Below are positions 8,938-18,300 of a DNA stretch of 64,000 bases, in pieces. Source of the stretch: Magnetococcales bacterium (GTDB lineage: Bacteria > Pseudomonadota > Magnetococcia > Magnetococcales > Magnetaquicoccaceae); assembly GCA_015231755.1 (NCBI GenBank), contig JADGAZ010000012.1, forward strand, positions 1-64,000. Reading direction: 5' to 3'. A program made the position numbers and the translations under genes. The notes under the pieces were generated by a model. It ran no database searches. It saw only the letters and a program-made list of their open reading frames with translations, and had not been told where the DNA came from. Numbering within the stretch: position 1 is the first letter of the stretch; every line of letters starts with the position of its first letter.

Positions 8938-11436
8938 ATGGACATGAAAGCGATTTGGATCATAGCGTTGCGTGGCATTGCCGGGGCCAGACGGGATTTT
9001 TTGCTGTTTGCCTGGGCGATTTTTTTGTCTGTGGCCATGGCCACCGGCATGGCCGCCACTGCCAAAACCCTCCAGGATGGACTGGATCGGGAAACCAGGA
9101 CCATGCTGGCGGCGGATCTGCGCATCGAATCCGCCACGGCGTTTCCGGCGTTCATCCAGGCCCATTTGCGTCGGCCCGGCTGGCAGGTGGCGGAAAATTT
9201 GGAGTTCACCGCCATGGTGCGGATTCCCGGTTCCGAGCGGACCGTACTGGTGGAGGTGTTGGCCGCTGCCGATCTTCATCCTTTGCGGGGGGCGGTGGCG
9301 TTGCGTTCCGGGCTTCCCCTTCACGAGGCGATGCGGGACCAGGGAGCGGTGGTGGAACCGGCGTTGTTCGAGCGGCTCGGGCTGGAGCCTGGCGCCACCT
9401 TTGAACTGGGGGAGGCCCGTTTCCGACTGGCGGATGTGCTGCTGCGGGAACCGGATCGGGTGATGCGTTTTTTTCGTTGGGGTCCGAGATTGGTGATTCC
9501 CAAAGAGCGGGCGGTCGCCACCGGATTGTTGGGGTTCGGCAGTCGGGTGCAGCATGTCGCTTTGGTCCGGGTGCCCGATGGGGAGGATCTGGCCCGGATT
9601 GCCCGTCAGTTGGGGGAGGTGGCCGCGGGAACGGGGCTGCGGGTGATGACTCCGGCGGACAGTCAACCCGCCGCGCGCCGCTTTATTGAGCGTTTCACGC
9701 TGTTTTTGCATCTGATGACCCTCCTGACTCTCCTGACCTCCGGCAATGCCATGGCCGGGGCCATGGCGGCTCATGCGCGGGAAAATCGTGCCCAGATTGC
9801 CATTCTCAAGTCCCTGGGAGCCGGACATGCCACGGTAGTGGCCATTTTTCTGGTGCGGTTGCTGCTGATGGCCGTTCCGGCGGCGTTGGCGGGCGCAGCC
9901 CTGGGGAGTGGATTTCCGTGGCTGCTCTCCGGCTGGGGAGGGGAGGGGGGGGAGATTGTCTTCTCCGGGACGATTTTTGGGATCGGAGCCGGGGCCGGCA
10001 TGGCTCTGGGGGTGATTTTTTCCCTGGGAGCGCTTTGGAGTACCCGTTTGGTCTCTCCGGCGGGTCTGTTCCGGGCGGTGGAGTGGGGGGGCGGAACCGA
10101 TCTGCTCCACTGGAAATGGCGGTGGGGGGTGCCGGTGGGTATGACCTTGATGGCCGCTTTGGTTTTGGGGGGGCAGGGAGGGTGGAAAAACGGGGTGATG
10201 TTCGCCGTCGGGCTGGGGTTTTCGTTGGGGCTGCTCTGGCTGGTGGCCAGAGGCGGGATCCTGCTGTTGCGACGCCTTCGGCCCTCCCGTCTGGTCTGGC
10301 GATTGGCGGTGCGGGGACTGGTGGCCCAGGGGGCCGGTACCACGGGGGCGATTCTTTCCGTGGGACTCGGTGTGGGGGCGTTGTGCGCGATTTTCTTCCT
10401 GGAACAGAATCTTGACCGGCAGATGGTGGAGCGTTTGCCCGAACGGGTGCCGGGTTTTTTCCTGATCGACCTGCAACCCGACCAGGAGCCGGGATTGCGC
10501 CAGTTGGCCAATCGGTTCATGGGGGAGCCGGAGGGCTTGCGGGTCACGCCGGTGGTGCGGGGGCGCATTCAGGCCCTGAAAGGGGAGAAGGTCACCCCGG
10601 AGTGGGTGAAAAGTCATTCCCAGGCGTGGCGTTTCCAGCGGGATTATGTGTTGACCTGGGCGGAGAGGCTGCCTGCCGGCAACCGTTTGACCGAAGGGCG
10701 TTGGTGGCAGGATCCGGGGGCCATGGAGGCGAGTGTGGAACGGGAAATGGCCCGCGCCTTGAACCTGCGCATCGGCGATACCATCGCCTTCGACATTCTG
10801 GGGGAGGTGGTGTCGGCTGCCATCACCAGCATTCGGGAGGTGCGCTGGTCGGACATGGGGCTTAATTTTTTTGTGATCTTCTCACCGGCGGTGATGGAGG
10901 GGGCGCCGTATTCCTATCTGGCGAGCGTCATGATCGAGCCGGGTCGGGAAGAGGCCTTCCGTACCGCTGTGGTGCAGCAGTTTCACAATGTGTCGGTGAT
11001 CGCGTCGCGGGAGGTGATGGAGCGGGCCAGGGAGGTATTGGAACGGTTGATCGCTTCGGTGCGACTGGCCGGGGGTATGGCGGCGGCTTCGGGTCTGACC
11101 GGGTTGGCGGTGAGCGTGACGCTGATCCGGCGGCGACGGGCGCGGGAGGCGGCTATCCGGCGACTGCTGGGGGCCACGCAACGGGATCTGGCCATCGGCG
11201 CTTTGGTGGAATATCTGTTGTTGGGGGTGATCGCCACGGTGGCGGGTGTGGTGGTGGGGCAGGGGATCACCCTGGGGGTGATGGTGATGTTGTTCAACGA
11301 CGTGTGGGACTGGTTGCCGATGGCCACGTTTTTAGCCTTGGCCATCGGTTCCGCCACGGTGACCGCCACCGGCTACGCCGCCACGCGCCGGGATCTGGAC
11401 AGGCCGGTCATGGAGGCGTTGCGCGGGCATGCCTGA
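8938..11436 (+). CDS. ABC transporter permease, FtsX/MacB type (YbbP-like)
   Basis: An 832-residue inner-membrane protein with the duplicated layout of large FtsX-type permeases. There is one N-terminal membrane segment (about 12-32), an extracytoplasmic domain (about 35-240) and a group of segments (about 250-480). A second large outside domain (about 490-700) is followed by three C-terminal segments, with an RRRRAREAAIRRLLGA loop before the last pair. This is the architecture of YbbP and of permeases that export lipids or lipoproteins or control hydrolases. No ATP-binding gene is beside it, so the partner must be elsewhere. ATG at 8938 is preferred; ATG at 8944 is equally possible. The substrate is unknown. 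Confidence 0.82.
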   Translation: MDMKAIWIIALRGIAGARRDFLLFAWAIFLSVAMATGMAATAKTLQDGLDRETRTMLAADLRIESATAFPAFIQAHLRRPGWQVAENLEFTAMVRIPGSERTVLVEVLAAADLHPLRGAVALRSGLPLHEAMRDQGAVVEPALFERLGLEPGATFELGEARFRLADVLLREPDRVMRFFRWGPRLVIPKERAVATGLLGFGSRVQHVALVRVPDGEDLARIARQLGEVAAGTGLRVMTPADSQPAARRFIERFTLFLHLMTLLTLLTSGNAMAGAMAAHARENRAQIAILKSLGAGHATVVAIFLVRLLLMAVPAALAGAALGSGFPWLLSGWGGEGGEIVFSGTIFGIGAGAGMALGVIFSLGALWSTRLVSPAGLFRAVEWGGGTDLLHWKWRWGVPVGMTLMAALVLGGQGGWKNGVMFAVGLGFSLGLLWLVARGGILLLRRLRPSRLVWRLAVRGLVAQGAGTTGAILSVGLGVGALCAIFFLEQNLDRQMVERLPERVPGFFLIDLQPDQEPGLRQLANRFMGEPEGLRVTPVVRGRIQALKGEKVTPEWVKSHSQAWRFQRDYVLTWAERLPAGNRLTEGRWWQDPGAMEASVEREMARALNLRIGDTIAFDILGEVVSAAITSIREVRWSDMGLNFFVIFSPAVMEGAPYSYLASVMIEPGREEAFRTAVVQQFHNVSVIASREVMERAREVLERLIASVRLAGGMAAASGLTGLAVSVTLIRRRRAREAAIRRLLGATQRDLAIGALVEYLLLGVIATVAGVVVGQGITLGVMVMLFNDVWDWLPMATFLALAIGSATVTATGYAATRRDLDRPVMEALRGHA

Positions 11437-11457
11437 AGGCGGAGCCGCTGTCGCGGA

Positions 11458-11931
11458 TCAACTGGGGGAGGCTTTTTTCATCATGATGGCCCCTGATTCG
11501 GTATCGAAAATGATTTTGCGGCTGTAATCGCCTCCCATGTCGGAGGCGATGATGGGGATGTTTTCCCGCGCCAGAAGGTCCACCGCCACTTCGATGTTGC
11601 GCTCCCCCACGTTGAGCAGTCCGGAGGTGCTTTTGATCACCGCGCCACCACCAAAGACCTTGGCCACGATGTTGCGACGCAGGCAACCCATCTCGTCCAT
11701 GCGTTCGATGAGTTTGGCGATGGCGATGTTGCCGTACTTGGGGGAGGGGAGACCGTCACCGTTCCACAAGGGCAATTTGTAGTGATTCATGCCCCCTTCC
11801 TTGCGCATGCGGTCCCACAGGCAGACCGCAATGCAGGAACCAAGGACAGTGGTGATGACATAGGCCCCGTTTTGCGCAAACAGGGCGCCGGGCATCAGAA
11901 AGGGTTTGCTGGGATCGCCGCCGGTGGTCAT
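11458..11931 (-). CDS. cheD: chemoreceptor glutamine deamidase CheD
   Basis: A 157-residue protein of the CheD family, which deamidates glutamines in chemoreceptors and so tunes the chemotaxis array. Visible motifs are TTVLGSCIAVCLWD (catalytic Cys in GSC), KEGGMNHYKLP (catalytic His in GGMNH), and VFGGGAV. Length is normal. It starts 3 bases after the stop of the kinase-like gene upstream, so the two are one transcript. Two chemoreceptors are encoded further right (43009-45051, 45827-47911), but no cheA, cheW or cheR is in the window. Confidence 0.92.
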   Translation of the reverse strand: MTTGGDPSKPFLMPGALFAQNGAYVITTVLGSCIAVCLWDRMRKEGGMNHYKLPLWNGDGLPSPKYGNIAIAKLIERMDEMGCLRRNIVAKVFGGGAVIKSTSGLLNVGERNIEVAVDLLARENIPIIASDMGGDYSRKIIFDTESGAIMMKKASPS

Positions 11932-11934
11932 GGG

Positions 11935-12837
11935 TCAGAACGCCTCGACTCCGTCATCGTCGCCAAACAGGAATTCGTTGCCATCCACCGAGAAGGCATC
12001 CGCCTCGGCGTCCGAGGGGAGTTCCGGGACCGAAATGGTGAAGGTGGCTCCCTGCCGGTCCGGAGAGTGGACCGAGACGGTTCCTTGCATCAGGTCCAGC
12101 ACCGCCTGGGTGATGGAGAGTCCCAGACCGTGCCCCTTGTGGCTTTTGCGCATCCCCGACTCTCCTTGCACAAAGCGGTCGAAGAGGCGATGCAACTGGG
12201 ACATGTCGATACCGATGCCGGTATCGGCCACGGTCAGGGTGAGGTTTTCGTCCAGAACCTGGGCTTGGATGGTGATCTGGCCGTCATCCTGGTTAAACTC
12301 GATGGCGTTGGAGAGCAGATTGGAAAAAACCAGCCGCAGTCGTTCCGCGTCGGTTTTGAAGAGTAGACGTTCTTTTTCATCTCCTTGCGGCGTGAAGTTG
12401 ACGCTCAGCCGTTTGTCCTGGATCAGATGCTGGAACGATTCGGTGGTGCTGGTGATCAGGTGGTTGATGTCCACCATGGACACTTGCAGCGAGGTGTCGC
12501 CGGACTCCAGTTCCGCAGCCGCGAAGATGTTGCGCAGTTGGAAATCCAGGCTGAACGCTTCGTTGTGGATCAGGGACGCCGCGCTGGAGACCATTTCCGG
12601 GTCCATGGCGGAAGAAATTAATTGCTGTGACAATCCGAGAATGCATGATAAAGGATTATTGATTTCATTCTTCATATGGGAAACAAAGTTGCTTTTAACC
12701 TGTTCCGACAACTGAAGTTTATGATTGACATCCTCAAGCTTCTTGCTGATCATCTTGACATCGTACAGCGCCTGTTTGGTCTGGTCGAACCGTTTTTTCA
12801 GTTCGATGATGAGTTCGTCGTCACTCAGAATGTCCAT
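11935..12837 (-). CDS. histidine-kinase-like protein with Asn in place of the acceptor His
   Basis: A 300-residue soluble protein: an N-terminal coiled coil (about 5-48), a HisKA-like helical pair (about 48-115) and a HATPase domain (about 160-270). The ATPase motifs look intact: N box VFSNLLSNAIEFNQ, G1 VADTGIGID, G2 KGHGLGLSI. In the dimerisation domain the usual SHEIRTPL is replaced by KNEINNPL, so Asn57 sits where His should be; His54, three residues earlier, is not in register. Autophosphorylation at the normal site is therefore unlikely. The acidic C-terminus (FGDDDGVEAF) is unusual. Co-transcription with CheD suggests a role in chemotaxis control, perhaps as a scaffold or ATP-dependent switch. 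It could still act through another residue. Confidence 0.8.
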   Translation of the reverse strand: MDILSDDELIIELKKRFDQTKQALYDVKMISKKLEDVNHKLQLSEQVKSNFVSHMKNEINNPLSCILGLSQQLISSAMDPEMVSSAASLIHNEAFSLDFQLRNIFAAAELESGDTSLQVSMVDINHLITSTTESFQHLIQDKRLSVNFTPQGDEKERLLFKTDAERLRLVFSNLLSNAIEFNQDDGQITIQAQVLDENLTLTVADTGIGIDMSQLHRLFDRFVQGESGMRKSHKGHGLGLSITQAVLDLMQGTVSVHSPDRQGATFTISVPELPSDAEADAFSVDGNEFLFGDDDGVEAF

Positions 12838-12985
12838 GATTTAGGTCTCCGGCAAGTTTTTTTTACGCAGAAAAGACCAGATATGATACAGCAGAAAATC
12901 GCCAAGAGCCAGCACTGACGGACTTGAAAAAAGTTTGGGGTTGATCTATTATATGGAGAATTTTTTCAGCCCATGTGAGGAAGCA

Positions 12986-13513
12986 ATGTTTATCAAAATC
13001 ATTTCAGGTGGTCAAACCGGGGTGGATCGGGCAGCATTGGATTTTGCCATGTCCAAAGGTATCGCACTCGGCGGGTGGTGTCCCAAGGGGCGCAAGGCCG
13101 ATGACGGCCCCATCGGGGTCCAGTATCCGCTACGGGAGACCCCGAAGTCCGATTATCGGCAGCGGACCTTCTGGAATATGCGGGATTGTGACGGGGCGTT
13201 GATTTTTTATCGGGGCGAGTTGACCGGAGGCACGCTGTTGACGGTTCAACTCGCCCGATCCATGCCGAAATTGCATCGGCTGATCCACCTGAACCGCAAT
13301 GTGGACCTGGATGAGATACGCGAATGGTTGCGCGGTCATCGGATTCGGGTTTTGAATGTGGCGGGACCGCGGGAACGGGGCAATCGGGGCATTCACGCCC
13401 AGACTCTGGCCTTCCTGGAGGCGTTGCACAACGACCACCTGTCGGTCTGGCCCCCCCTGGAGCGGTGCCTGATCGCCGGGATGGAATACGCCTTCAGGGC
13501 AGAACCCGTTTGA
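12986..13513 (+). CDS. putative molybdenum-carrier/SLOG-fold protein
   Basis: A 175-residue protein starting MFIKIISGGQTGVDRAALD at 12986, with a GAGGAA ribosome site. The glycine-rich opening, the segment GWCPKGRKADDGPI (about 31-44) and GALIFYRGELTGGTLLT are typical of the bacterial 'molybdenum carrier' family (Rossmann-like SLOG relatives of YpsA). The name comes from a structural homologue. Whether these proteins bind molybdenum cofactor or nucleotides is not settled. It overlaps the tail of the convergent YciI gene by 20 bases and has no metabolic neighbour that points to a role. Confidence 0.75.
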   Translation: MFIKIISGGQTGVDRAALDFAMSKGIALGGWCPKGRKADDGPIGVQYPLRETPKSDYRQRTFWNMRDCDGALIFYRGELTGGTLLTVQLARSMPKLHRLIHLNRNVDLDEIREWLRGHRIRVLNVAGPRERGNRGIHAQTLAFLEALHNDHLSVWPPLERCLIAGMEYAFRAEPV

Positions 13514-13793
13514 ACGGCTTGACCGTCACCCGGGTGTAAACTCCCGCCGCAACATAGGGATCTCCCTCGGCCCAGGCCTGAGCGTCCGCCAGGGAGTCGA
13601 ATTCGGCCACGATCAGGCTGCCCGTGAAGCCTGGATTCTCCCCCGTCTGCGTTGCGGAATCCGGAAACGGTCCCGCCAGCAACAGACGGTTCTCCGCCTT
13701 CAGGGTTTCGAGTCGGGCCAGATGGGCCGGTCGAACGGCCAAGCGCAACGGCAGGGATTCCAGGACATCTTCACCGATGATGGCGTAGTACAT
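13494..13793 (-). CDS. YciI-like protein
   Basis: A 99-residue protein beginning MYYAIIGEDVLES. The pattern of an early His (RPAHLARLETLK), LLAGPF, and DSLADAQAWAEGDPYVAAGVY is that of the YciI family, small dimeric alpha-beta barrels that may act as enzymes or stress proteins of unknown substrate. The start at 13793 gives the usual YciI N-terminus; the 17 upstream in-frame residues are proline-rich and unlike the family. The downstream end runs 20 bases into the opposing molybdenum-carrier-like gene. Confidence 0.85.
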   Translation of the reverse strand: MYYAIIGEDVLESLPLRLAVRPAHLARLETLKAENRLLLAGPFPDSATQTGENPGFTGSLIVAEFDSLADAQAWAEGDPYVAAGVYTRVTVKPFKRVLP

Positions 13794-13840
13794 GGGGGGA
13801 ATCTCCAAGGGATGGGGCGTGGTCGTGGGGGCGGTCCGGG

Positions 13841-14179
13841 TCATGGGGGCGCGGTGGGGAGAGTGGAGGCGACCAGTTGGGGAGATTGATTGATCTCTTC
13901 CCGGATCTGTTGGGCGATTTCCCGCAGCAAGGTGCCGTACTCATTCGGCGCCGCCTCCCGCAGGGCGTGGAGCGCCTTGCGGTACTCCTCCTGTTGGGCA
14001 TCGTATTCGGCCTGTAGACGAAACAGCATGGACTGTGAGGTCGTATCCAGCCAGGAGCCGTCACGAATGGCGGTGATGCGCGCCTCGGAGTGTTTGCGGA
14101 ACGCCAAATGGGCCTGAATCCCAAGCCGGATGGCCTGTTCCATCTGCCCATTGAGGTTTGTTTTCTGCTGGTGATCCAT
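13841..14179 (-). CDS. conserved-looking hypothetical helical protein
   Basis: A 112-residue, mostly alpha-helical, soluble protein that I do not recognise. It begins MDHQQKTNLNGQMEQAIRLG; GGTGGGA precedes the ATG at 14179. Upstream in-frame ATGs exist up to 14248. The middle (about 50-95) is rich in Glu, Gln and Arg and probably coiled coil. There are no cysteines, signal peptide or membrane segment. It lies upstream of the YciI gene on the same strand, 47 bases apart, so they may be co-transcribed. The helical content resembles small phasin-like or adaptor proteins, but that is only an impression. Confidence 0.55.
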   Translation of the reverse strand: MDHQQKTNLNGQMEQAIRLGIQAHLAFRKHSEARITAIRDGSWLDTTSQSMLFRLQAEYDAQQEEYRKALHALREAAPNEYGTLLREIAQQIREEINQSPQLVASTLPTAPP

Positions 14180-14362
14180 TCCCACCCAATGTCCATGCTG
14201 GATGAATATCATCCAATCTAGCTTACAGGTTCGCCCCTTGCGCGGCAAGGTGTGGAAACCTGGTGAAACGGGGCGTCATGGCATCGGGATGATGGTTTTT
14301 CCAATCATTATCGAAAGCTGTCAGAGGACAGGAGTGATCGGCTTTTTTTTCGGGAATCCCCC

Positions 14363-15271
14363 TCAGGCCGGATACGCGCTGCCCACAGCCAGTTCCCGAC
14401 CATCGGGAATGGTTTCAAAGAAGGTTTTGAGTTTCTCCAGGGCGCGTTTTTCGATTTGTCGGACCCGTTCCCGGCTGATGGAAAGCGTGTGGGCCAGGGT
14501 ATCCAGGGTTTGCTGCCGGTCGGTCAGAAAACGCTGGGTGATGATCATCTGTTCCCGGGGGTTCAGATGGTTCAACCCTTGGCGAATCATCTCCCGGGTG
14601 CGGGAGTGGTGTTCCTGGGCCATGGCCGCGTGTTCCTGGTTGGGGCGATGGTCCGGGATCAAGTCGATGATTTCCCCCTCTTCTTCCAGGATGGTCTGGT
14701 TGAGGGAGGTGTCGGCGCCGCTCATGCGACCGTCCATTTCGAGGATGGTGGCCGCGTCGGTGCCAAATTTTTTCGCCAGCTCTTCGGCCTCTTCCCAGTT
14801 GAGGGGCAGAGAGGAATCCTTGGCCTGACGCAGCTTGAAAAACAATTGTCGCTTGAGTTGGGTGGTGGCGATTTTCACCATGCGCCAGGAGTTGAGAATG
14901 AATTCATGAATCGAGGCGCGAATCCACCACACCGCGTAAGACGACAGCCGGTTGCCCAGGGCCGGATCGAATTTTTTGACCGCGTGCATCAAACCGACGG
15001 TCCCTTCCTGGACCAGATCGGGCAGATTCAGATGATAGTTGCCATACTCTCGGGCGATTTTCAGCACCAACCGCAGGTAGGCGTTGACGAGTTTGTGGGC
15101 CGCTTCCAGATCGTTATGCTGCCGGTAGCGGTTGGACAACTCCCGCTCCTCGTCGGCGGACAGGATCGGCACCTGATAGGCGTGCAGGACAAATTGACGG
15201 AAGCCCGCTCCGTTGTCGGTGCTGGACAGATCGAAAGAACGGTGCAACGTCACGGGATGGTTCATCGTCAT
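14363..15271 (-). CDS. rpoH: RNA polymerase sigma-32 (heat-shock) factor
   Basis: A 302-residue sigma-70 family factor of the RpoH group. Region 2 is seen as ANAYLRLVLKIAREY-type sequence followed by LPDLVQEGTVGLMHAVKKFD (about 83-102) and SYAVWWIRASIHEFIL (about 111-126). Region 4 contains TLSISRERVRQIEKRALEKL near the C-terminus, the -35-recognising helix-turn-helix. The RpoH-box-like segment (KLRQAKDSS, about 146-154) supports sigma-32 rather than a vegetative or stationary-phase factor. The start at 15271 has GGAGGG six bases upstream. It directs heat-shock transcription. Regulation by DnaK and FtsH is known for the family and not visible here. Confidence 0.93.
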   Translation of the reverse strand: MTMNHPVTLHRSFDLSSTDNGAGFRQFVLHAYQVPILSADEERELSNRYRQHNDLEAAHKLVNAYLRLVLKIAREYGNYHLNLPDLVQEGTVGLMHAVKKFDPALGNRLSSYAVWWIRASIHEFILNSWRMVKIATTQLKRQLFFKLRQAKDSSLPLNWEEAEELAKKFGTDAATILEMDGRMSGADTSLNQTILEEEGEIIDLIPDHRPNQEHAAMAQEHHSRTREMIRQGLNHLNPREQMIITQRFLTDRQQTLDTLAHTLSISRERVRQIEKRALEKLKTFFETIPDGRELAVGSAYPA

Positions 15272-15370
15272 CGCATGCCCTCCAATCGTTGGAAAATGAA
15301 ATCCGGCTCCTCAGACCTCTTGGATATATCAATGCCCCGTTCGGTTTCAAGAGGGGCGCGAAAAAAAATT

Positions 15371-18300
15371 TCAAAGCAACACCCGTTCCAGTCCACCCCG
15401 CTCCATGCGTTGCAAAAAAGTCTCCCGCCATGACTCTCCCAGCAGGCCGCGGGTCAACTCCACCACCAGAAAGTCGGAGGTGGTGTTTTCCAGCCGGGAA
15501 AGCCCCTGATAACAGGAGGGACAGGCGGTGAGAATGCGTGCTGGTTGCGTGGGCGGGCGGGTACGGTCCAGCTCTTTTTCCTTGCGGTAGCGCACCTGGG
15601 CGGAAATGTCGGGACGGGAGACCGAAAAAGTTCCCGCTTCGCCGCAACAGCGATCCGTCAGCACCGCCGGACGACCGGTCAGGGTCGCGGCCACCATCAG
15701 GGGAGGATGGACCTTCATGGGGGAGTGGCACGGGTCGTGGAACAGCACCGGTTCCCGGTTGGACGACTGCATGCGTACCCCTTTTTCCATCAGGTATTCA
15801 TGGACATCCAGCAGACGGCAGCCGGGAAAGATGGTCTCGAAGTGATATTTTTCCAACTGGTCCAGACAGGTGCCGCAGGAGACCACCACGGTTTGGATTT
15901 CCATGTGGCTCAGAGCGTGGGCCACCCGGTGAAACAGCACCCGGTTGCGCATGGTGATTTGACGCCCCAGACTTTCGAGTCCCGACGCGCTTTGGGGAAA
16001 ACCGCAGCAGATGGCCCCCGGTGGCAGCACCACTTGCGCGCCCACATGCAGCATCATGGCGATGGAGGCCAGGGAGATGTCGGAAAACAGCCGTTCGCAT
16101 CCGCAGCCGGGAAAATAGAATACGCTTTCGAGTTTCGGTTCCCAGCGGTCCGGATCCCGCAGCACCGGAATGATGCCGGGATCTTCGATATTCAGAAAAC
16201 CTCGCGCCGAACGGTTGGGCAATCCGGAGGGCAGAGGGCGTTCCAGCAGGGGTACCACCTGTTCCACCAGATTGGGCGCCCGGCCCGCGGCGGCTTTGGG
16301 AGGCTCTTCCGGGTGGCGATGGCCGCGGCTGAGTTGTTTCCAGAGTCGATGGGCCCAGCGTTGCGCCGCGTATCCCCCGAGAATGAAAAACTGGCGGGCG
16401 AGCCGGATGGCTCTCGGGTCCGTGGCCGACAAAAAGGCCAGGGCCAGCCGATGGCCGATCCGTCCCGAACGCCGGGTGCGACTCTTGAGCAGCTCCCGCA
16501 TGCGCATGGTGACCGCGGCGAAGTCGATATTCACCGGACACGGGGTGGCGCAACGCCGACAGATGGTGCAATGGTCGGCCAGATCGGTCAGGGCGTTGAA
16601 ATGGCTCAAGGAGACCTTGCGACGGGCCTGTTCTTCGTACAGGAACGCCTCGATGATCATGCCGGTGGCCAGAATCTTGTCCCGTGGAGAGTAGAGCAGA
16701 TTGGCCCGGGGCACCTGGGTCGAGCAGACCTGTTTGCATTTGCCGCAGCGCAGGCAGTTGCGCACGTCGTCGTTCAACGAACCCATGGCGCTTTCCCGCA
16801 GGATCAGCGCCTCTTGCTGCACCAGACGCAAGGAAGGGGTGTAGGCGCTGTAGTCCATGGATTTCGGCAACAGCTTGTCCGGATTGAAGCGTCCGTCGGG
16901 GTCGGCGATTTGTTTGTAGCGGGCGAAGGCTTCGACGATTTCCGGATCCAGATAGCGGAATTTGGTCAGGCCGATGCCGTGTTCCCCGGAGACGCAGCCG
17001 TCCAGGGAGACGGCCAGCGCCATGATCTGATCCACGATCCGCTCCGCCTCTTGCAACATTTCGTAGTCGTTGGAGTTGACCGGAATATTGGTGTGGACGT
17101 TGCCGTCTCCGGCGTGCATGTGCAAGGCGACAAAAAGACGCCGGGTGCGCACCGTATGGTGGATCTCCTCCAGCTCTTTCCGGACCCCTTCCCACAGCTC
17201 GCCGCCAAAGGCGTTGTTCAAGGAGCGTTGCACCTCCTGACGGAAGGAGATGCGCAACTCCCGGCGCAGCAGCAGGTCGCTCAACAGCAGGCCGGGTCGG
17301 GCCTGTTCCGGGCCGTCGAGCAGTGCGGGATGGTCGGTGGCCGGGGCGTCGAAATGGGAGAGAATCGCCGTCCAGCGGTGGCGCACCCGGTTGAGCAGGG
17401 ACAGTCCTGCCTCCCGTTTGGCGGCCACCGAGGCCAGACTTTCGGCGCTGTTGGGATAACCCGAGGGGAGACTGCGGGCAAAGGATTCTCCTCCCAGATA
17501 GGCTTCCATGGCATCGAGCATGCGGATCTTATTGCGGATCGACTGGATGATGTTGATGCGTTCGATGCCGGTGTTGTATTCCGCGAGCCGTTCCAGGGGG
17601 ATGACCACGTCTTCGTTGATCTTGAAGGCGTTGGTGTGGGCGGCGATGGCCGCCGTGCGGGAGCGGTCGGCCCAGTAGCGCGCCCGCTCCTCCGGACTGA
17701 CGGCGATGAAACCTTCTCCATCCCGCACCCGGGCCAGCTCGGTGACGTGACGGGCCGCCTGATCCACCAACGCCTCGTCATCGCCGATGATATCCGCCAG
17801 GATGGCCATTTTGGGGTGTTCGCCCCGGGAAGCCTTGACGTTGTAGCCCACCGCCCGCAAATAGCGTTCGTCCAGATGTTCCAGTCCGGCGCAGGCCACC
17901 CCGGGGGTGGCTTCCAGGTAATTCTTGGTCTCGACGATGGCGGGCACGGCCTTGGAAAGATCCGCTCCGAAGAACTCCAGACAGACCGTCCGGGTGTGGC
18001 GGGGTTTGGGATGCAGCACGAATACCGCGCTGGTGATCAGGCCGTCGCAGCCTTCTTTCTGAATGGCGGGCAGACCGGCCAGAGCCTTGTTGGTGACATC
18101 TTTGCCCAGTCCGAATTTGCGGAACTGCTCCGTGGGAATGACCAGCAGGGTGGGATCTCCCACCGGGATCTGACCATCCGTGCCGTAGCGGGTGACACGG
18201 AAACGGGCCTCCGGCAGCACATGGATCTTGCCCAGGTTGTGATCGAGCCGTTCCACCTCCAGCCAGCCCCCGTCCGGGGTGACCATGCGCCAGGAGAGCA

